Origin: Eopsaltria australis
Taxonomy: Eukaryota; Chordata; Aves; Passeriformes; Petroicidae
Direction: 5' to 3'
Assembly (NCBI GenBank): GCA_034509425.1
Contig: JAVTVJ010000845.1
Coordinates: forward strand, 1-64,000
Length of the DNA: 64,000 nucleotides
This document shows positions 22,501 to 29,400 of the stretch, in pieces. The position numbers and the translations under genes were made by a program. Position 1 is the first letter of the stretch. Every line of letters begins with the position of its first letter. A model generated the notes under the pieces. The model had not been told where the DNA came from. It was given only the letters and a program-made list of their open reading frames with translations, and did no database searches.

Positions 22501-25500
22501 ATTGTTAAATTCTTTTTGTCAGAAAACATGTACTGACCACATAGGTTTCTCCAGAGTGCCAAAATTAGAGGGAAAACTAAAGTGAGGGAGGAGAAAAGGG
22601 CAGCTCCATGTGGATCCTTATGAGCACAGACCTGACCATCCTTATATTCTCTGAAGGATATGAGCTATTTTATTGGCAGTCCAGGCTGACTCAATTTCCG
22701 ATGTTCTGTGTAGTCCCTGATGTACAAGTCTAACTGAAAGGCTGTAGAAGAACTGAGTGCTGAAATGTGTCCAGTATAACAGTAAAGTCTTCTGGCTCCT
22801 CTTTCTTCAGAGAGCAGAATGGGAAAATACTTCTGTCAGAGAAATGAAGCTTGGAGGTTTTTAGAACATAGGTTTATGTTAGGCAGGAGCTTTGAAATCT
22901 GACAAAGGAAGCTCTGACAGCTTGAGAGTCAGTCTATTTCCAGAGAACTCAAGTCTTTCCCTTAATTGTGCTTTTTAAGGCCAAAGAGAAAGCTTAGCCC
23001 AACCATGGAACTGGTCTCTAGTTTGTCAATTACTTATTTGTTGCAGGGTGGTTGCACTCTAGCTGCAGAGGTGCTGCCATCAAGATCAAAAGCAGATTAA
23101 AATTGTGTTAATAAGAAAATTGTAAATCTTATATAATTTTTGCATTATAACTCCTTGAAGTTAAGCTTTTTCCCTCTCTTCTTTGATAGAGAAGGTTGCA
23201 GGTGTTTACAAAGACCTTCAGAAGTTATCTCATCTCTTTAAAGACCAGCTGGTTTACTCTCTCCTGGCTGCTGCCCGACAAGGTGAGAGAAAATATTTAC
23301 AATTGGAGATGGTACTTAATTTTTGAGGATGGAAGGAAAGGGGTCAATCTAAAGCCTTGAAGGAAAAGTGTTAGAAACAGCTGTTCAGTGATAGGCGTAT
23401 AAAGAGTAAGCATAAAGTAAAATATACATGCTAAAGAAATTGTATTAATCTTTGTAACTCAGAAAATGTTAATATAATTCTGGTTTTAATTTTTGATGCT
23501 CTAGTCTCACTTCAGAGATGGAAATGGACTGGCTGTTTTCCATGCATAATGATGAGGAAATCCTACCACAATAATTTTATAGCAGTAGTTTTGTAGTTTT
23601 GATCTATTTCTTTGTCAAAACAGAAAAATTTATTTAACATAATATCTGGAAGTCTGACCTCAGGAATGATCTTGTTAGGAACTGGTCATTGAGCGCTTGG
23701 AAAGGATGGTAGGAAGTAACCCAGGCTGGTGTTTGGGAAGCAGTAGGAAGCCAGGCTTTCTCTGCATAGTTACTGCCATAAAAGGTCTCAGCTTTGTATT
23801 CTGAAGACAATGGAATTCCCTCTAGGCTTCAGTGCATGAAGATTTTATGTGAAGCATGTGCTCTATGTTTGTGATTTTTGCAGGCTCATGAAATTGGGCA
23901 GGTCTTTTTTTTTTTTAATTTTATTTATTCCTTAGCTCTGTAGCCTATAAGCGTAATTTGGTGTGTGGAATGTTTCTTAGGCATAGTGCTCAGTATAAAG
24001 TGTCATTTGCCCTATTTTATGCACCTCATAAGTGTAGTTAGAGTTGCAAGAGATATGTTTTGCAAGGAGACGCATCACAGTAGTTGCTCAGAAAAATGAT
24101 GTAACTCAGGCATCAAAGGGAGAGGATGAAAGGGAAAGATTATAATGTTCTTTCTTTCTTTTAGGGTCTTTAGAGATAGAAGCACTACCTAAATGGTGTC
24201 GAGTTTATTTTTTCTGAACTTTTTTCTTTCTGTAGCTTTGAACTTACCAGATGTGTTTGGGTTAGTGGTCCTTCCTCTTGAGCTCAAGCTTTGGATTTTC
24301 AGACTCCTGGATGTCCGTTCCCTCATCTCTCTCTCCGCTGTTTGCCGTGATCTTTACACAGCTTCCAATGACCAGCTTCTCTGGAGGTTTATGTACCTGC
24401 GGGACTTCCAAGGTAATGTTGAGGCACATCTCTTTCTGATTACATTCTCATGTTAACTGAGGGATTAGGTCTGACAGGTTTTGATAAGAGGCTCCTCAGG
24501 CAACCAATAACCAATAATTGAAACACTGTGAGTAAATGCAGTTGTTTCTGATACTAATCAGTACAGTTGGTCAGGTGTGATTCAGGTGGATGCAGAGTTT
24601 TCTGCCAAGGAAGATTGTTGCCAATCTTCTGAGCCACTACTGGTGCTCCACATGATTCTTCCCATTGTATAGTGCAAATTTTCCTTGTTTTCATCTGTTT
24701 CCTTTGCTACCTTGGTGTATTGGCTACTGCAGATATTGGGAAGTGGAGGGAAGATATATTTCTGCTTTAATTTCTCACAAGAGAGTGAAGAAACAAAGGT
24801 AATCAAGGGAAGTGCTGTCAGAAGGCAAAGGCAGAGACAATGTTTCTGGGATTTCTCTAATAAAATTTGGAGATGATGCTTTACATGGAATGGGTGTGCA
24901 AGTAGGTTACCTATCGAATGGATCTGGAGCTTTGTGTTGCGGTGGTTCTGAACCAGGAAGGACGAGGACTTCCAGTGGAATGTTCCACAGACAGAGAGTT
25001 TCCCCCCGGAGCTGCCAGAGATAGTGGTTTGGACCACCAAGCCACGAACCCCAAGTTCCTGCTATTGGTTCCTTGATTTGTCTGTTATGTATCCCAGTTC
25101 TGGAAAATTCCCTGTTACCCCCTTGTTCATTCATTGTTCTGTCTTCCCCTCTCCCCTCCCTAAACCTCATTCGACCATGCACCCTGGTCCCTCCCTTGTA
25201 TTGCCCCTTTGCCCTCAGTTTATTGGATGTTATTCCTCCCTTAAATACCCATGTAATGAGCTGTTCTGGGCTCTTGGTCCCTGTGCTCCCTTGGGGGTAA
25301 TAAACCTACCGAATTCACGTACTAAGAGTCCTCCTTCTCTGGGAGTTCTTTGCTGTCTTGCCGTGCTCTGAGGGCAACATCTCCTCAGCCCGAACGCGGA
25401 CCAGCGGTGCCCATCGTCGGCTCACCGGGGAAGCCTTCTAGAACACGAACGGCCTCCCAGGTTCACGCTAGCGCTCTGCCACCGGTACTGGGGCGGGACA

Positions 25501-26470
25501 AAGGCAGGGAACGCAACAGCTTTGTATTTTTAAAGATGCATTATCTTTAGGAAAAGATGTATTGACCAAAAGTGTTTTTCGTAACTTGATTATTCTTTGA
25601 ATTCTGTCAAACTGCTGGTATCTGTGGCACAAGATCTGTTGATTTTCTTGATTCTTTGCTTCTCTTTGTAGATCCTATTGCAAGGCCTCGTGACACAGAC
25701 TGGAAAGAAGTAGGTGGCTTTTTTATATAATCTCTTTGAGATCAGTCTTAGTTTGAGACTTTAGTATAGACTTTGGGAGGCAGTAACTTTGAGTTAAAGT
25801 TAAGCTTAAAAGTGTGGTGTTCTGTGTATGCATGTTGGTCAGACTAGGGGAAAGGAGCATCAACAAGTTACATGGTGCATGCTCAAATTGTGGGTTAAAG
25901 ATCTTCCAAAGATGCTGTGCCTGGTCTTTGGCAGGCAGGGCAATTGCTCCTCTGGGTTTACCAACTGGTGAGGAGCACTTTTTTGAGAAGTGCTGTAAAA
26001 CTGAATGCAGTTGTTGAAGCTGGAAAGCTTAGAGAGCTTTAAAATGCCTTTTTTTCTGTCTGCAGCTATACAAGAAAAAGTTGAAACAGAAGAAGGAGGC
26101 CCTGAAATGGAGGCACATGATGCTTCTGCCCCCTATACCTCATCCAATCCCCTTTCATCCCAACCCATTCTATCCTAATCCCTTTCCACCAAGCCCATTC
26201 CCATCAAATCCAATCTATCCCCCAATGATCATTGGGGGAGAATATGATGAGAGACCAACATTTCCATATGTTGGAGACCCAATTAACTCACTCATTCCTG
26301 GCCAGGGAGAAGCACCAGGTCAGTTTCCTCCATTCAGACCACATTTTGACCCAATTGGCTCCCTGCCTGGAGCAAACCCTACGCTTCCAGGACGAGTTGG
26401 TCCCAGTGACAGGTTTCCACCTCGACTCAGCTGGGGCTGCCCCATGGATGTTCGCCGTGCATTCATTTGA
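7196..26470 (+). CDS. FBXO7: FBXO7, F-box only protein 7 (complete, 9 coding exons)
   Basis: Coding exons: 7196-7317, 9225-9519, 11066-11293, 19807-19948, 22017-22100, 23190-23282, 24236-24412, 25672-25709, 26066-26470. They total 1584 nt, 527 residues plus stop, close to the ~520-residue vertebrate protein. All junctions are GT-AG and all phases close. Domains: N-terminal ubiquitin-like domain (~1-78, split over exons 1-2), low-complexity linker, FP/PI31-like dimerisation domain (~180-320, exons 3-6), F-box (~330-380, exon 7), and a Pro-rich C-terminus with an R-aromatic-D-P-type motif (FDPIG). The family is the substrate adaptor of an SCF ubiquitin ligase that binds PI31 and Cdk6 and acts with PINK1/Parkin in mitophagy (PARK15 in humans). 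The start was chosen because the Ubl begins [10 protein letters not shown] in the CpG island. Intron 3 carries a 7.2-kb provirus. Confidence 0.97.
8195..8652 (+). repeat. Probable ERV 3' end with LTR (FBXO7 intron 1)
   Basis: A purine-rich stretch (8195-8290) leads into a segment starting near TGGTTTAACCC (8300). That segment carries AATAAA at about 8561 and ends near CTACAACA (8652). This is LTR-like architecture in plus orientation. I could not find a target duplication, so both ends are approximate. Confidence 0.42.
9074..9188 (-). mobile_element. CR1 LINE 3' tail fragment
   Basis: AATCATAGAATCATTAAGGTTGGAAAGGACCT (shown here only to identify it; positions 9076-9107) is the reverse complement of the conserved 3' end of avian CR1, whose own end is an ATTCTATGA-type repeat. 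It lies just upstream of the FBXO7 exon 2 acceptor. Confidence 0.8.
9225..9519 (+). CDS. FBXO7: FBXO7 coding exon 2
   Basis: The acceptor TTTTGCAG precedes 9225 and the donor is AGG|GTAAGT. It completes the Ubl ([11 protein letters not shown] is a family signature) and encodes a Pro/Gln-rich linker. It ends in phase 0. A minus-strand CR1 tail ends about 35-40 nt upstream of the acceptor. Confidence 0.96.
9860..10432 (+). mobile_element. Solo LTR, TGTTGCGG family (FBXO7 intron 2)
   Basis: A 573-bp LTR from TGTTGCGG to ACGCAACA, nearly identical to the LTRs of the provirus at 12116. It is flanked by the 6-bp duplication GCACTG (9854-9859 and 10433-10438). It contains an ATTGG (reverse CCAAT) box, a TTAAATA TATA-like element and AATAAA. 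With one LTR and intact duplications it is the product of LTR-LTR recombination. Same orientation as FBXO7. Confidence 0.96.
11066..11293 (+). CDS. FBXO7: FBXO7 coding exon 3
   Basis: The acceptor is CCCTGAAG|GCA, chosen because it keeps phase 0; the neighbouring CAG at 11067-11069 would shift the frame. It encodes residues 140-215, including [10 protein letters not shown] and the start of the FP domain ([11 protein letters not shown]). Donor CAG|GTAGGT. Confidence 0.94.
12116..12684 (+). repeat. 5' LTR of full-length provirus
   Basis: 569 bp, TG...CA ends. ATTGG box near 12389, TTAAATA at 12409-12415 as the TATA-like element, AATAAA at 12468-12473. ORFs inside it recur in every copy of this LTR and are not genes. 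Confidence 0.97.
12687..12704 (+). promoter_or_regulatory. Primer binding site (tRNA not certain)
   Basis: TGGTGCACCGAACAGAGA starts two bases after the LTR. It resembles a lysine-type primer site carrying an extra base. The first seven bases also fit a Gly-tRNA acceptor end. I could not match all 18 bases to one tRNA. Confidence 0.7.
12705..13177 (+). other. Proviral leader (probable packaging region)
   Basis: 473 nt of GC-rich untranslated leader between primer site and gag ATG. It is retained in both internally deleted copies, as expected for sequence needed in cis for packaging. That role is inferred. Confidence 0.6.
13178..14959 (+). CDS. gag: Gag polyprotein of full-length ERV (593 aa, intact)
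   Basis: The start at 13178 was chosen because MGIKLS fits the N-myristoylation consensus (Gly2, Ser6) and the deleted copies start at the same point; the frame is open upstream to 13094 but lies in the leader. Order: matrix (~1-100), Pro/Ser-rich linker (~105-290), capsid (~330-530) with a major-homology-region pattern ([17 protein letters not shown]), then one CCHC zinc knuckle (C-X2-C-X4-H-X4-C, residues 537-550). A slippery heptamer at 14908-14914 lies 43 nt before the TAA. A single knuckle is unusual because many betaretroviruses have two. The polyprotein would assemble the particle at the membrane and bind RNA. Confidence 0.93.
   Translation: MGIKLSRMEQEFYIQVKETLKFKKGNANKQAWKLFVKWIFANVPFASASFVKTLGFWDVVEKLLQAVERGGDISVRKFFPFLILIREALRNGWESLESPTHPSHVPNSPFPNPSFPLQGSAPLSSPRYGTDSPIANSTPNPSSEPLAQISPVTLPHCSILQNGRDFQDGRGRVAPCRQPCTYCADSRRKPANPPNPSHSSFPFASIGPASGSPPAADDVFASGPSPRAGDPCPRRREIPAPPRARTVHTNCSPAPNHRPLPDPHTLPFSSHECERAAVCDAVSQSSPAAASVVHSSQGNNPKWEPLSPAALRELCKVERELGRNSPYFKSVLNSTFSAVVLVPSDIKTIMTSILVEAQYWVWEKMWKRQLQNLLDSYKRDPNKATLTLDHLCGEGKQTKPIDQATNIPEDVLRDISQAAKKTLLSMPLLTAPVQSYSTIRQSSDENFASFVERLREAMSRQVSDPNNLKELLRTVAQENANATCKQLLNLLPPDPPPTIEHMIEMCMRVGPTPPDHSPNRIIGAASVYEQFKGRLKCFNCGSPDHLKRECPHPMKSSNHPPPKSSTGSWTSRAPPHSGNALERADQCRAPQRN
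14908..14945 (+). promoter_or_regulatory. gag/pro -1 ribosomal frameshift signal
   Basis: G_GGA_AAC (14908-14914) sits exactly in the gag reading phase. After an 8-nt spacer, GAGGGCGG (14923-14930) can pair with CCGCGCTC (14938-14945) with one mismatch around a 7-nt loop. Slipping -1 enters the pro frame, which is open from here to 15711. Heptamer, phase, spacing and stem all match known betaretroviral signals. Confidence 0.9.
14908..15711 (+). CDS. pro: Pro: dUTPase-like segment plus aspartic protease (trans-frame)
   Basis: The frame is reached by -1 shift from gag; the first possible independent start is not needed. The C-terminal half is a retropepsin with [12 protein letters not shown] (catalytic Asp at ~15442), a flap-region glycine cluster (GVGGS), and a GRDVLSQW sequence of the conserved C-terminal Gly-Arg-Asp type. 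The N-terminal half ([18 protein letters not shown]) sits where betaretroviruses carry dUTPase and resembles that fold weakly. I see no clear uridine-binding motif, so a catalytically dead dUTPase is an inference. It ends TAA at 15709-15711, immediately after the second slippery site. Confidence 0.88.
   Translation, partial: GKRVGEGGSVPRSSKKLNAESTASCPPPPTPLETPSEVTPNDQSLRPLRLKLVSVTTSHFNTTAFTHMKVTTKEDILERTDILVVGNSLRGPPELFILPEIITIRPGESFLISAYCNNPPFYISKWTEVAQAIILPSHFPRNVRTPCIYWTQVVGEDKPHLDCVLKNGNMTTYLNGLIDTGADVTVISQTEWPSHWGLKSVPGHLNGVGGSVPSKQSTGNITVEGPGGRIATVQPYVIPSGFTLWGRDVLSQWGTKLEIPSIPKDFQ
15639..18431 (+). CDS. pol: Pol: reverse transcriptase, RNase H, integrase (intact)
   Basis: The open frame is 930 codons; translation would enter it at ~15699 by frameshift. 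RT has YMDD at 16251-16262 and LPQGMVNSP upstream. RNase H shows FTDGSG and TDSAYVAG, with a Glu in between (AELAA). Integrase has an H-X3-H...CPSC zinc domain (~17508-17608), then Asp in WQTDVTHF, Asp in TDNGPAY and Glu in AIVERTHQD as the DDE triad. A C-terminal segment ends in [11 protein letters not shown], then a basic KRRRKK stretch and an acidic tail. All catalytic residues expected for the families are present. No stop or frameshift was found. Confidence 0.95.
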   Translation: MGTRRFIPVGNKTRNPLNTKGFSVKAAAVRTTPPLKWTTDKPVKVEQWPLPADKLRILEELVKEQLVKGHITPTDSPWNSPVFVIRKAGKDRWRLLHDLREINKVISEMGPLQPGLPSPTMLPRKWPLAVIDIKDCFFSIPLHPDDAPRFAFSVPSVNREAPMRRYHWKVLPQGMVNSPVLCQWYVAEVLSPVRKSFPGARILHYMDDVLVCAPNRQYLEEALSATIRAIEGAGMEVHPDKVQRVCPWVYLGFRISETTVAPQQLEIQDDPKTLRELHQLCGSINWIRPLLGLTTTDLAPLFQLLRGGDRLDTPKAITTEAKGVIQKVQHALSTRQAHRTDPDLPFRLVILGKTPRYHGLIFQWDEGKKDSLLIIEWVFLPHQPSKSISTPQELVSKLIKRARARLHTLAGCDFVYIHVPWKLEDFEDVIKTNESLQLALDSYTGQICGHKLKHPLFNTDFHLAPKFLLSRTPIRDALTIFTDGSGSSHKSVLTWKDPKTLKWNSDVSVIEGSPQIAELAAIVRVFERFSEPLNLVTDSAYVAGVVLRAEHALLKEVANPKLFNLLSRLIHLLSHREQPYHVMHTRAHTDLPGFIAEGNERADALAMAVCMANTPDIFNQAKLSHQFFHQNAPALRRMFHLPLEQARAIVATCPSCQRYQIPSLHPGVNPRGLESCQVWQTDVTHFTPFGKQKYIHVSVDTFSGAVYASVHTGEKSKDVTRHWSMAFSVLGSPKEIKTDNGPAYRSKKVQEFLQQWGIKHLTGIPHSPTGQAIVERTHQDIKRILEQQRGETEGQTPIERLCRALFTLNFLNCSAKEPTPPVFRHFTNSTQAKLKEQPLVFFKDPQSREKVGPVRLIVWGRGYACVSTPEGPCWIPSRDIKPYREHPSKQTQTTLPTDTAPQRSAWKRRRKKTPDSNSDQEDEGEQEEIN
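15699..15705 (+). promoter_or_regulatory. pro/pol -1 frameshift heptamer
   Basis: G_GAT_TTT in the pro phase, one codon before the pro stop. The -1 frame then reads [14 protein letters not shown] into RT. A GGATTTA-type heptamer at the same place, next to the pro stop, is known from mouse mammary tumour virus. Confidence 0.8.
18432..18701 (+). other. Pol-PPT interval without env
   Basis: 270 nt with no envelope coding in any frame. Only short T/C-rich sequence is present. The same interval, similarly short, follows the pol tail in both deleted copies. Confidence 0.85.
18702..18718 (+). promoter_or_regulatory. Polypurine tract
   Basis: AAAAAGACAGGGGGAGA directly abuts the 3' LTR. The same tract adjoins the 3' LTRs of both deleted copies. 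Confidence 0.93.
18719..19289 (+). repeat. 3' LTR of full-length provirus
   Basis: 571 bp. Against the 5' LTR it lacks one C in a CCCTCCC run, has three extra bases (CTC/TCC ambiguity) near 19102, and one C for T near 19271. Otherwise it is identical by eye. Confidence 0.97.
19807..19948 (+). CDS. FBXO7: FBXO7 coding exon 4
   Basis: Acceptor TTTGTAG|GGG, donor AATG|GTAAGT, ends in phase 1. It encodes MPEKW and [10 protein letters not shown], the core of the FP domain. The intron before it contains the full-length provirus, which ends 517 nt upstream. Confidence 0.96.
20023..21627 (-). mobile_element. Long (1.6-kb) solo LTR, minus strand (FBXO7 intron 4)
   Basis: It is bounded by TGTC...GACA ends and a perfect 5-bp duplication GTGCC (20018-20022 and 21628-21632). 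On the minus strand TATAAAAA lies at 21593-21586, ~35 bp inside the 5' end. It is followed by ~600 bp of CpG-rich sequence, then AT-rich sequence with AATAAA (GTTAATAAAATT) near 20165. Length and 5-bp duplication suggest a class III or spuma-like LTR. A 172-codon minus ORF (21579-21061) starts too close to the TATA box to be an obvious gene. Confidence 0.85.
21066..21160. repeat. Three imperfect 30-bp tandem repeats inside the long LTR
   Basis: CCTGG(C/T)(A/G)GGAC(C/T)G(T/C)GTTCA-type units start near 21070, 21101 and 21131. They encode 10-residue periodicity on both strands but no recognised protein. Confidence 0.7.
22017..22100 (+). CDS. FBXO7: FBXO7 coding exon 5
   Basis: Acceptor TTTGTAG|CA, donor CCAG|GTATGT. 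It encodes [19 protein letters not shown], continuing the FP domain. Phase 1 to 1. Confidence 0.95.
23190..23282 (+). CDS. FBXO7: FBXO7 coding exon 6
   Basis: Acceptor TTTGATAG|AG, donor CAAG|GTGAGA. It encodes [20 protein letters not shown], the end of the FP domain. Phase 1 to 1. Confidence 0.95.
24236..24412 (+). CDS. FBXO7: FBXO7 coding exon 7 (F-box)
   Basis: Acceptor CTGTAG|CT, donor CAAG|GTAATG. It encodes the F-box, from [18 protein letters not shown] to the [11 protein letters not shown] end, which binds SKP1. Phase 1 to 1. Confidence 0.97.
24935..25518 (+). mobile_element. Older solo LTR, TGTTGCGG family (FBXO7 intron 7)
   Basis: 584 bp, TGTTGCGG...ACGCAACA, flanked by 6-bp duplication GCTTTG (24929-24934 and 25519-25524). 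It is clearly more diverged from the provirus LTRs than the copy at 9860, with many substitutions and small indels throughout. FBXO7 sense orientation. It keeps an AATAAA. Confidence 0.95.
25672..25709 (+). CDS. FBXO7: FBXO7 coding exon 8
   Basis: A 38-nt microexon, acceptor TTTGTAG|AT, donor GAA|GTAGGT. It encodes [14 protein letters not shown] solo LTR ends about 150 nt upstream (25518). Confidence 0.92.
26066..26470 (+). CDS. FBXO7: FBXO7 coding exon 9 and stop
   Basis: Acceptor TCTGCAG|CTA, stop TGA at 26468-26470. It encodes a basic start (KKKLKQKKE), then a Pro/Phe/Asn-rich tail with [19 protein letters not shown] and [12 protein letters not shown], the conserved FBXO7 C-terminus shared with PI31. 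Confidence 0.96.
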   Translation, partial: LYKKKLKQKKEALKWRHMMLLPPIPHPIPFHPNPFYPNPFPPSPFPSNPIYPPMIIGGEYDERPTFPYVGDPINSLIPGQGEAPGQFPPFRPHFDPIGSLPGANPTLPGRVGPSDRFPPRLSWGCPMDVRRAFI

Positions 26471-29400
26471 TTGCTGCTTTTTCCTGCAGGGAGTTTTGTA
26501 GTCACTGAGTTTGCTTTCTAACTGCAGGAGATTGCAAATCCCAGGCACTAACATCTGCCTTCAGATTGTGTCAAGAACATGCGTGCATGGTAATGTCCCA
26601 ACTGCAGAGGCTGGGTTTGTTTTGTGCTCTGGTAGTGCTGTACCACCTGACACTAAAGGTCTCTTCCTCAAAGAGCTACGACTTAGAGCAGTTTGTTCTG
26701 CTTCCCCCCCTCCTTGCCCTTTATTGTCTGTGAAGTGCTACTTAGAGACCAGAATACTGGCCAAATCCCTACTGCATCAGATAAAGAGCACTTTAAATAC
26801 CAACCCTCTACTTGTCTGTCCTATTTGAAGAGTTTTACTAATTGCCAGGATGAAAGGTTTTGTTTAAAATCTACCCAGCTAATTAATAATCTTTATTAAC
26901 AAAAGTTACCACATGGAACAGGATGCTGCCACTGTTACAGTAGGTGTGTGTTCATGGAAATTTTTAAAGGTGTTGTCTCCTTTTTCCTTTAATATTTTAT
27001 TAGGTAAAAAGCATTTTTGTATTGTTACTTAATGCACAAAGAATACAGCGAAGGGATTTTCTTTGCAACAGAAATATTAGAACACAACTCATTTTAGAAA
27101 CAATTGAGTAAAGTCACGCTACAGTGCAACTCAGAAGTCTAAGCAAAAGCAGAGCAATTTTACAAAGAATCAGCAGCAAAACTTTTGACTTTCTCCTTGA
27201 CTTTACAAATAAGGATCTGTAGTATGTGACTGCATTTACTGTGTTTGAACTAAAAGTGGTGCAAAAATGCATCTTTTCTCCCTATCTGATGTTCCTAAAG
27301 AATTAAATAGGCTGACCTTGTTGTAGTGGAAATGGGATCACAACAACATGAGAAGCAGAATCAGTAAATTCCATTTAATTCCATTACTTAAGTATCAGAT
27401 GATATCTTGCCAAAAGGAAATGTGTTGTAGCATGTTATGAGTACCTTTCAAGTGTTGTCTTATTAACGAATGAGCAGCTAACAAGACCACTGTTAAAGTC
27501 TTCTGATGAGACCTGCAGGCTGATGCTGTAGCTCAATTAAAGGAAGACTGAAATGACTAAACTTTGCTAGAACTTTTAATTTCTTATGTATTTTTTAAGA
27601 TGATTGGTCTCTGTGTTTCTATAAATATGAATGGTACTGATGACTGTTGTGACAACTGATATTATTTTCAAAAACTTTTTTTGAAATTCCAACTGTGGAA
27701 ATGGAATGACATTTCCTGTTAAATACAAGCTATTTAATCAGTAATACTTTTTCAGGTGAGATTTCAGTGGTTCATCTTGTTTTGTATAAAATCAGCTGAC
27801 TTCAGTAAGGTCAGGAAGTTTTGCCAGTGGAAGTAAAATATAATACTTTATTTTGCTGTCAAAAGTTGTATTGTTTCTTCCTTTTCTACTTCACAGCAAT
27901 AGTTTTCCTTCACTACCAAGATTAACCTTAACTTTTAACATTTGCCTTCAGTGAATTGCCTTGTTCCAAAGGCATTTTCACCAGTGAAATGTATAGTCAG
28001 ATCTATTAGAGTTTGCAGCAATTCTTTGTATTCCACTGACTGTAAAAAGGAAAAGGGAAATCTACAGTGTCTTGGTCTTGCACCATTTTTTCCTTGTGAT
28101 GAGTGCTTCAGCAATGCAGAAATAATATTCAGATAAGTTTACAGAGCTTTAACTGATAAAATAATTCGTAACTTACCCTTTTCCTTTTTTTCCAAGCTAT
28201 TTCTAGGAACAGTGGTCACATAATGCGTGTGAGAAGTTAGTTTTGTGGTGCCAGTGGTACTCACATTGCCAGTGCCTTGATGACAGTCACATGGTTTGCC
28301 CTGCTGGCAGGCCATGTGCTGCTCTGCAATTGGGCCCTCTTTCCTATGAAGACGACCATGAAGTTATACTTCTGCCAGGCTGATGCCAGAGGTTCAGTTT
28401 ATCCTGGATTTTGTCATTGGAATGTTTGTTTTTGAAGTAATGAACTCAGCCCTTTTACACCTACACTACTAAGTGACCTGAAGATATTCCTTCCCTTTTT
28501 TTGTTATCCTTCACATTGTAGTAAAGGTGTTGTGAGCCAAAGATTAGGGAACCTGACTTAGCTGGAACTGTAAAGTTCCTTAAAGAGGAGATACTGTTAT
28601 TCATAAAACAGGGTATAAAGTGAGTATATCAGGGCCGACAGTATAAAATTAGAAGACAAAACAGAGGAAATATTTGAAAACTGGATGCTTGCTTTGTTTA
28701 TTTGCCAGCTCCTAAGTTAAGTGTGTGTCACTGCTCTTGCAAACTGCAAAAGAGAAATCACAAAAGATGAAATGCCTGAGGATGAGCATTCCTTACCTGC
28801 ACTGTTCATCAGTATCCCACACTGTAAAGGTTGCTACTAAGAGTCACTTGGAAATAAGGAACTATTATCCTTGGCTTTTCTGTGTATTATCTTATTCATG
28901 AAACTTTAAGCCAACCAGGTGGAGCAACTGAGCCATACACAAGGTGTAAGGCCTTACATACCTGCTTGTGATTAGTGGAAGACAGTAAAAGACCACTGCA
29001 TTTACAAGTAGTACTGCTATTCTTCTGGACCTTAGCTTGCCTGGGAATGTGTGTTCTATTCCTCTTGAAATACCACACCTAGCTATGACAAGAAAGTCAA
29101 GGTGTTCCTCAGTTTGTAGCTGAATAGCAAAATGTAAACTAATTTTCCAGGTGGTGGATATGGTTGGGTGTCATAGCTGTGTCCCAGCTACTTCTTGGGC
29201 TGGACCCAAACACACAAACCTACTCAGGTTTCCTGGCTTCCATGTGAAGAAAACTGAAGCAAATAGGACAAAAGAAGCCCTGACCAGGTGCTCAGTTTTC
29301 ACATCTATGTGAGAAAGATCCCAAGGTGTGCTGTGGGGCTTATGTGCCCTGGGATTTAAATGTAGCTTCTCTTTACCAGTTTTTCTGTTGTTTTCTTACT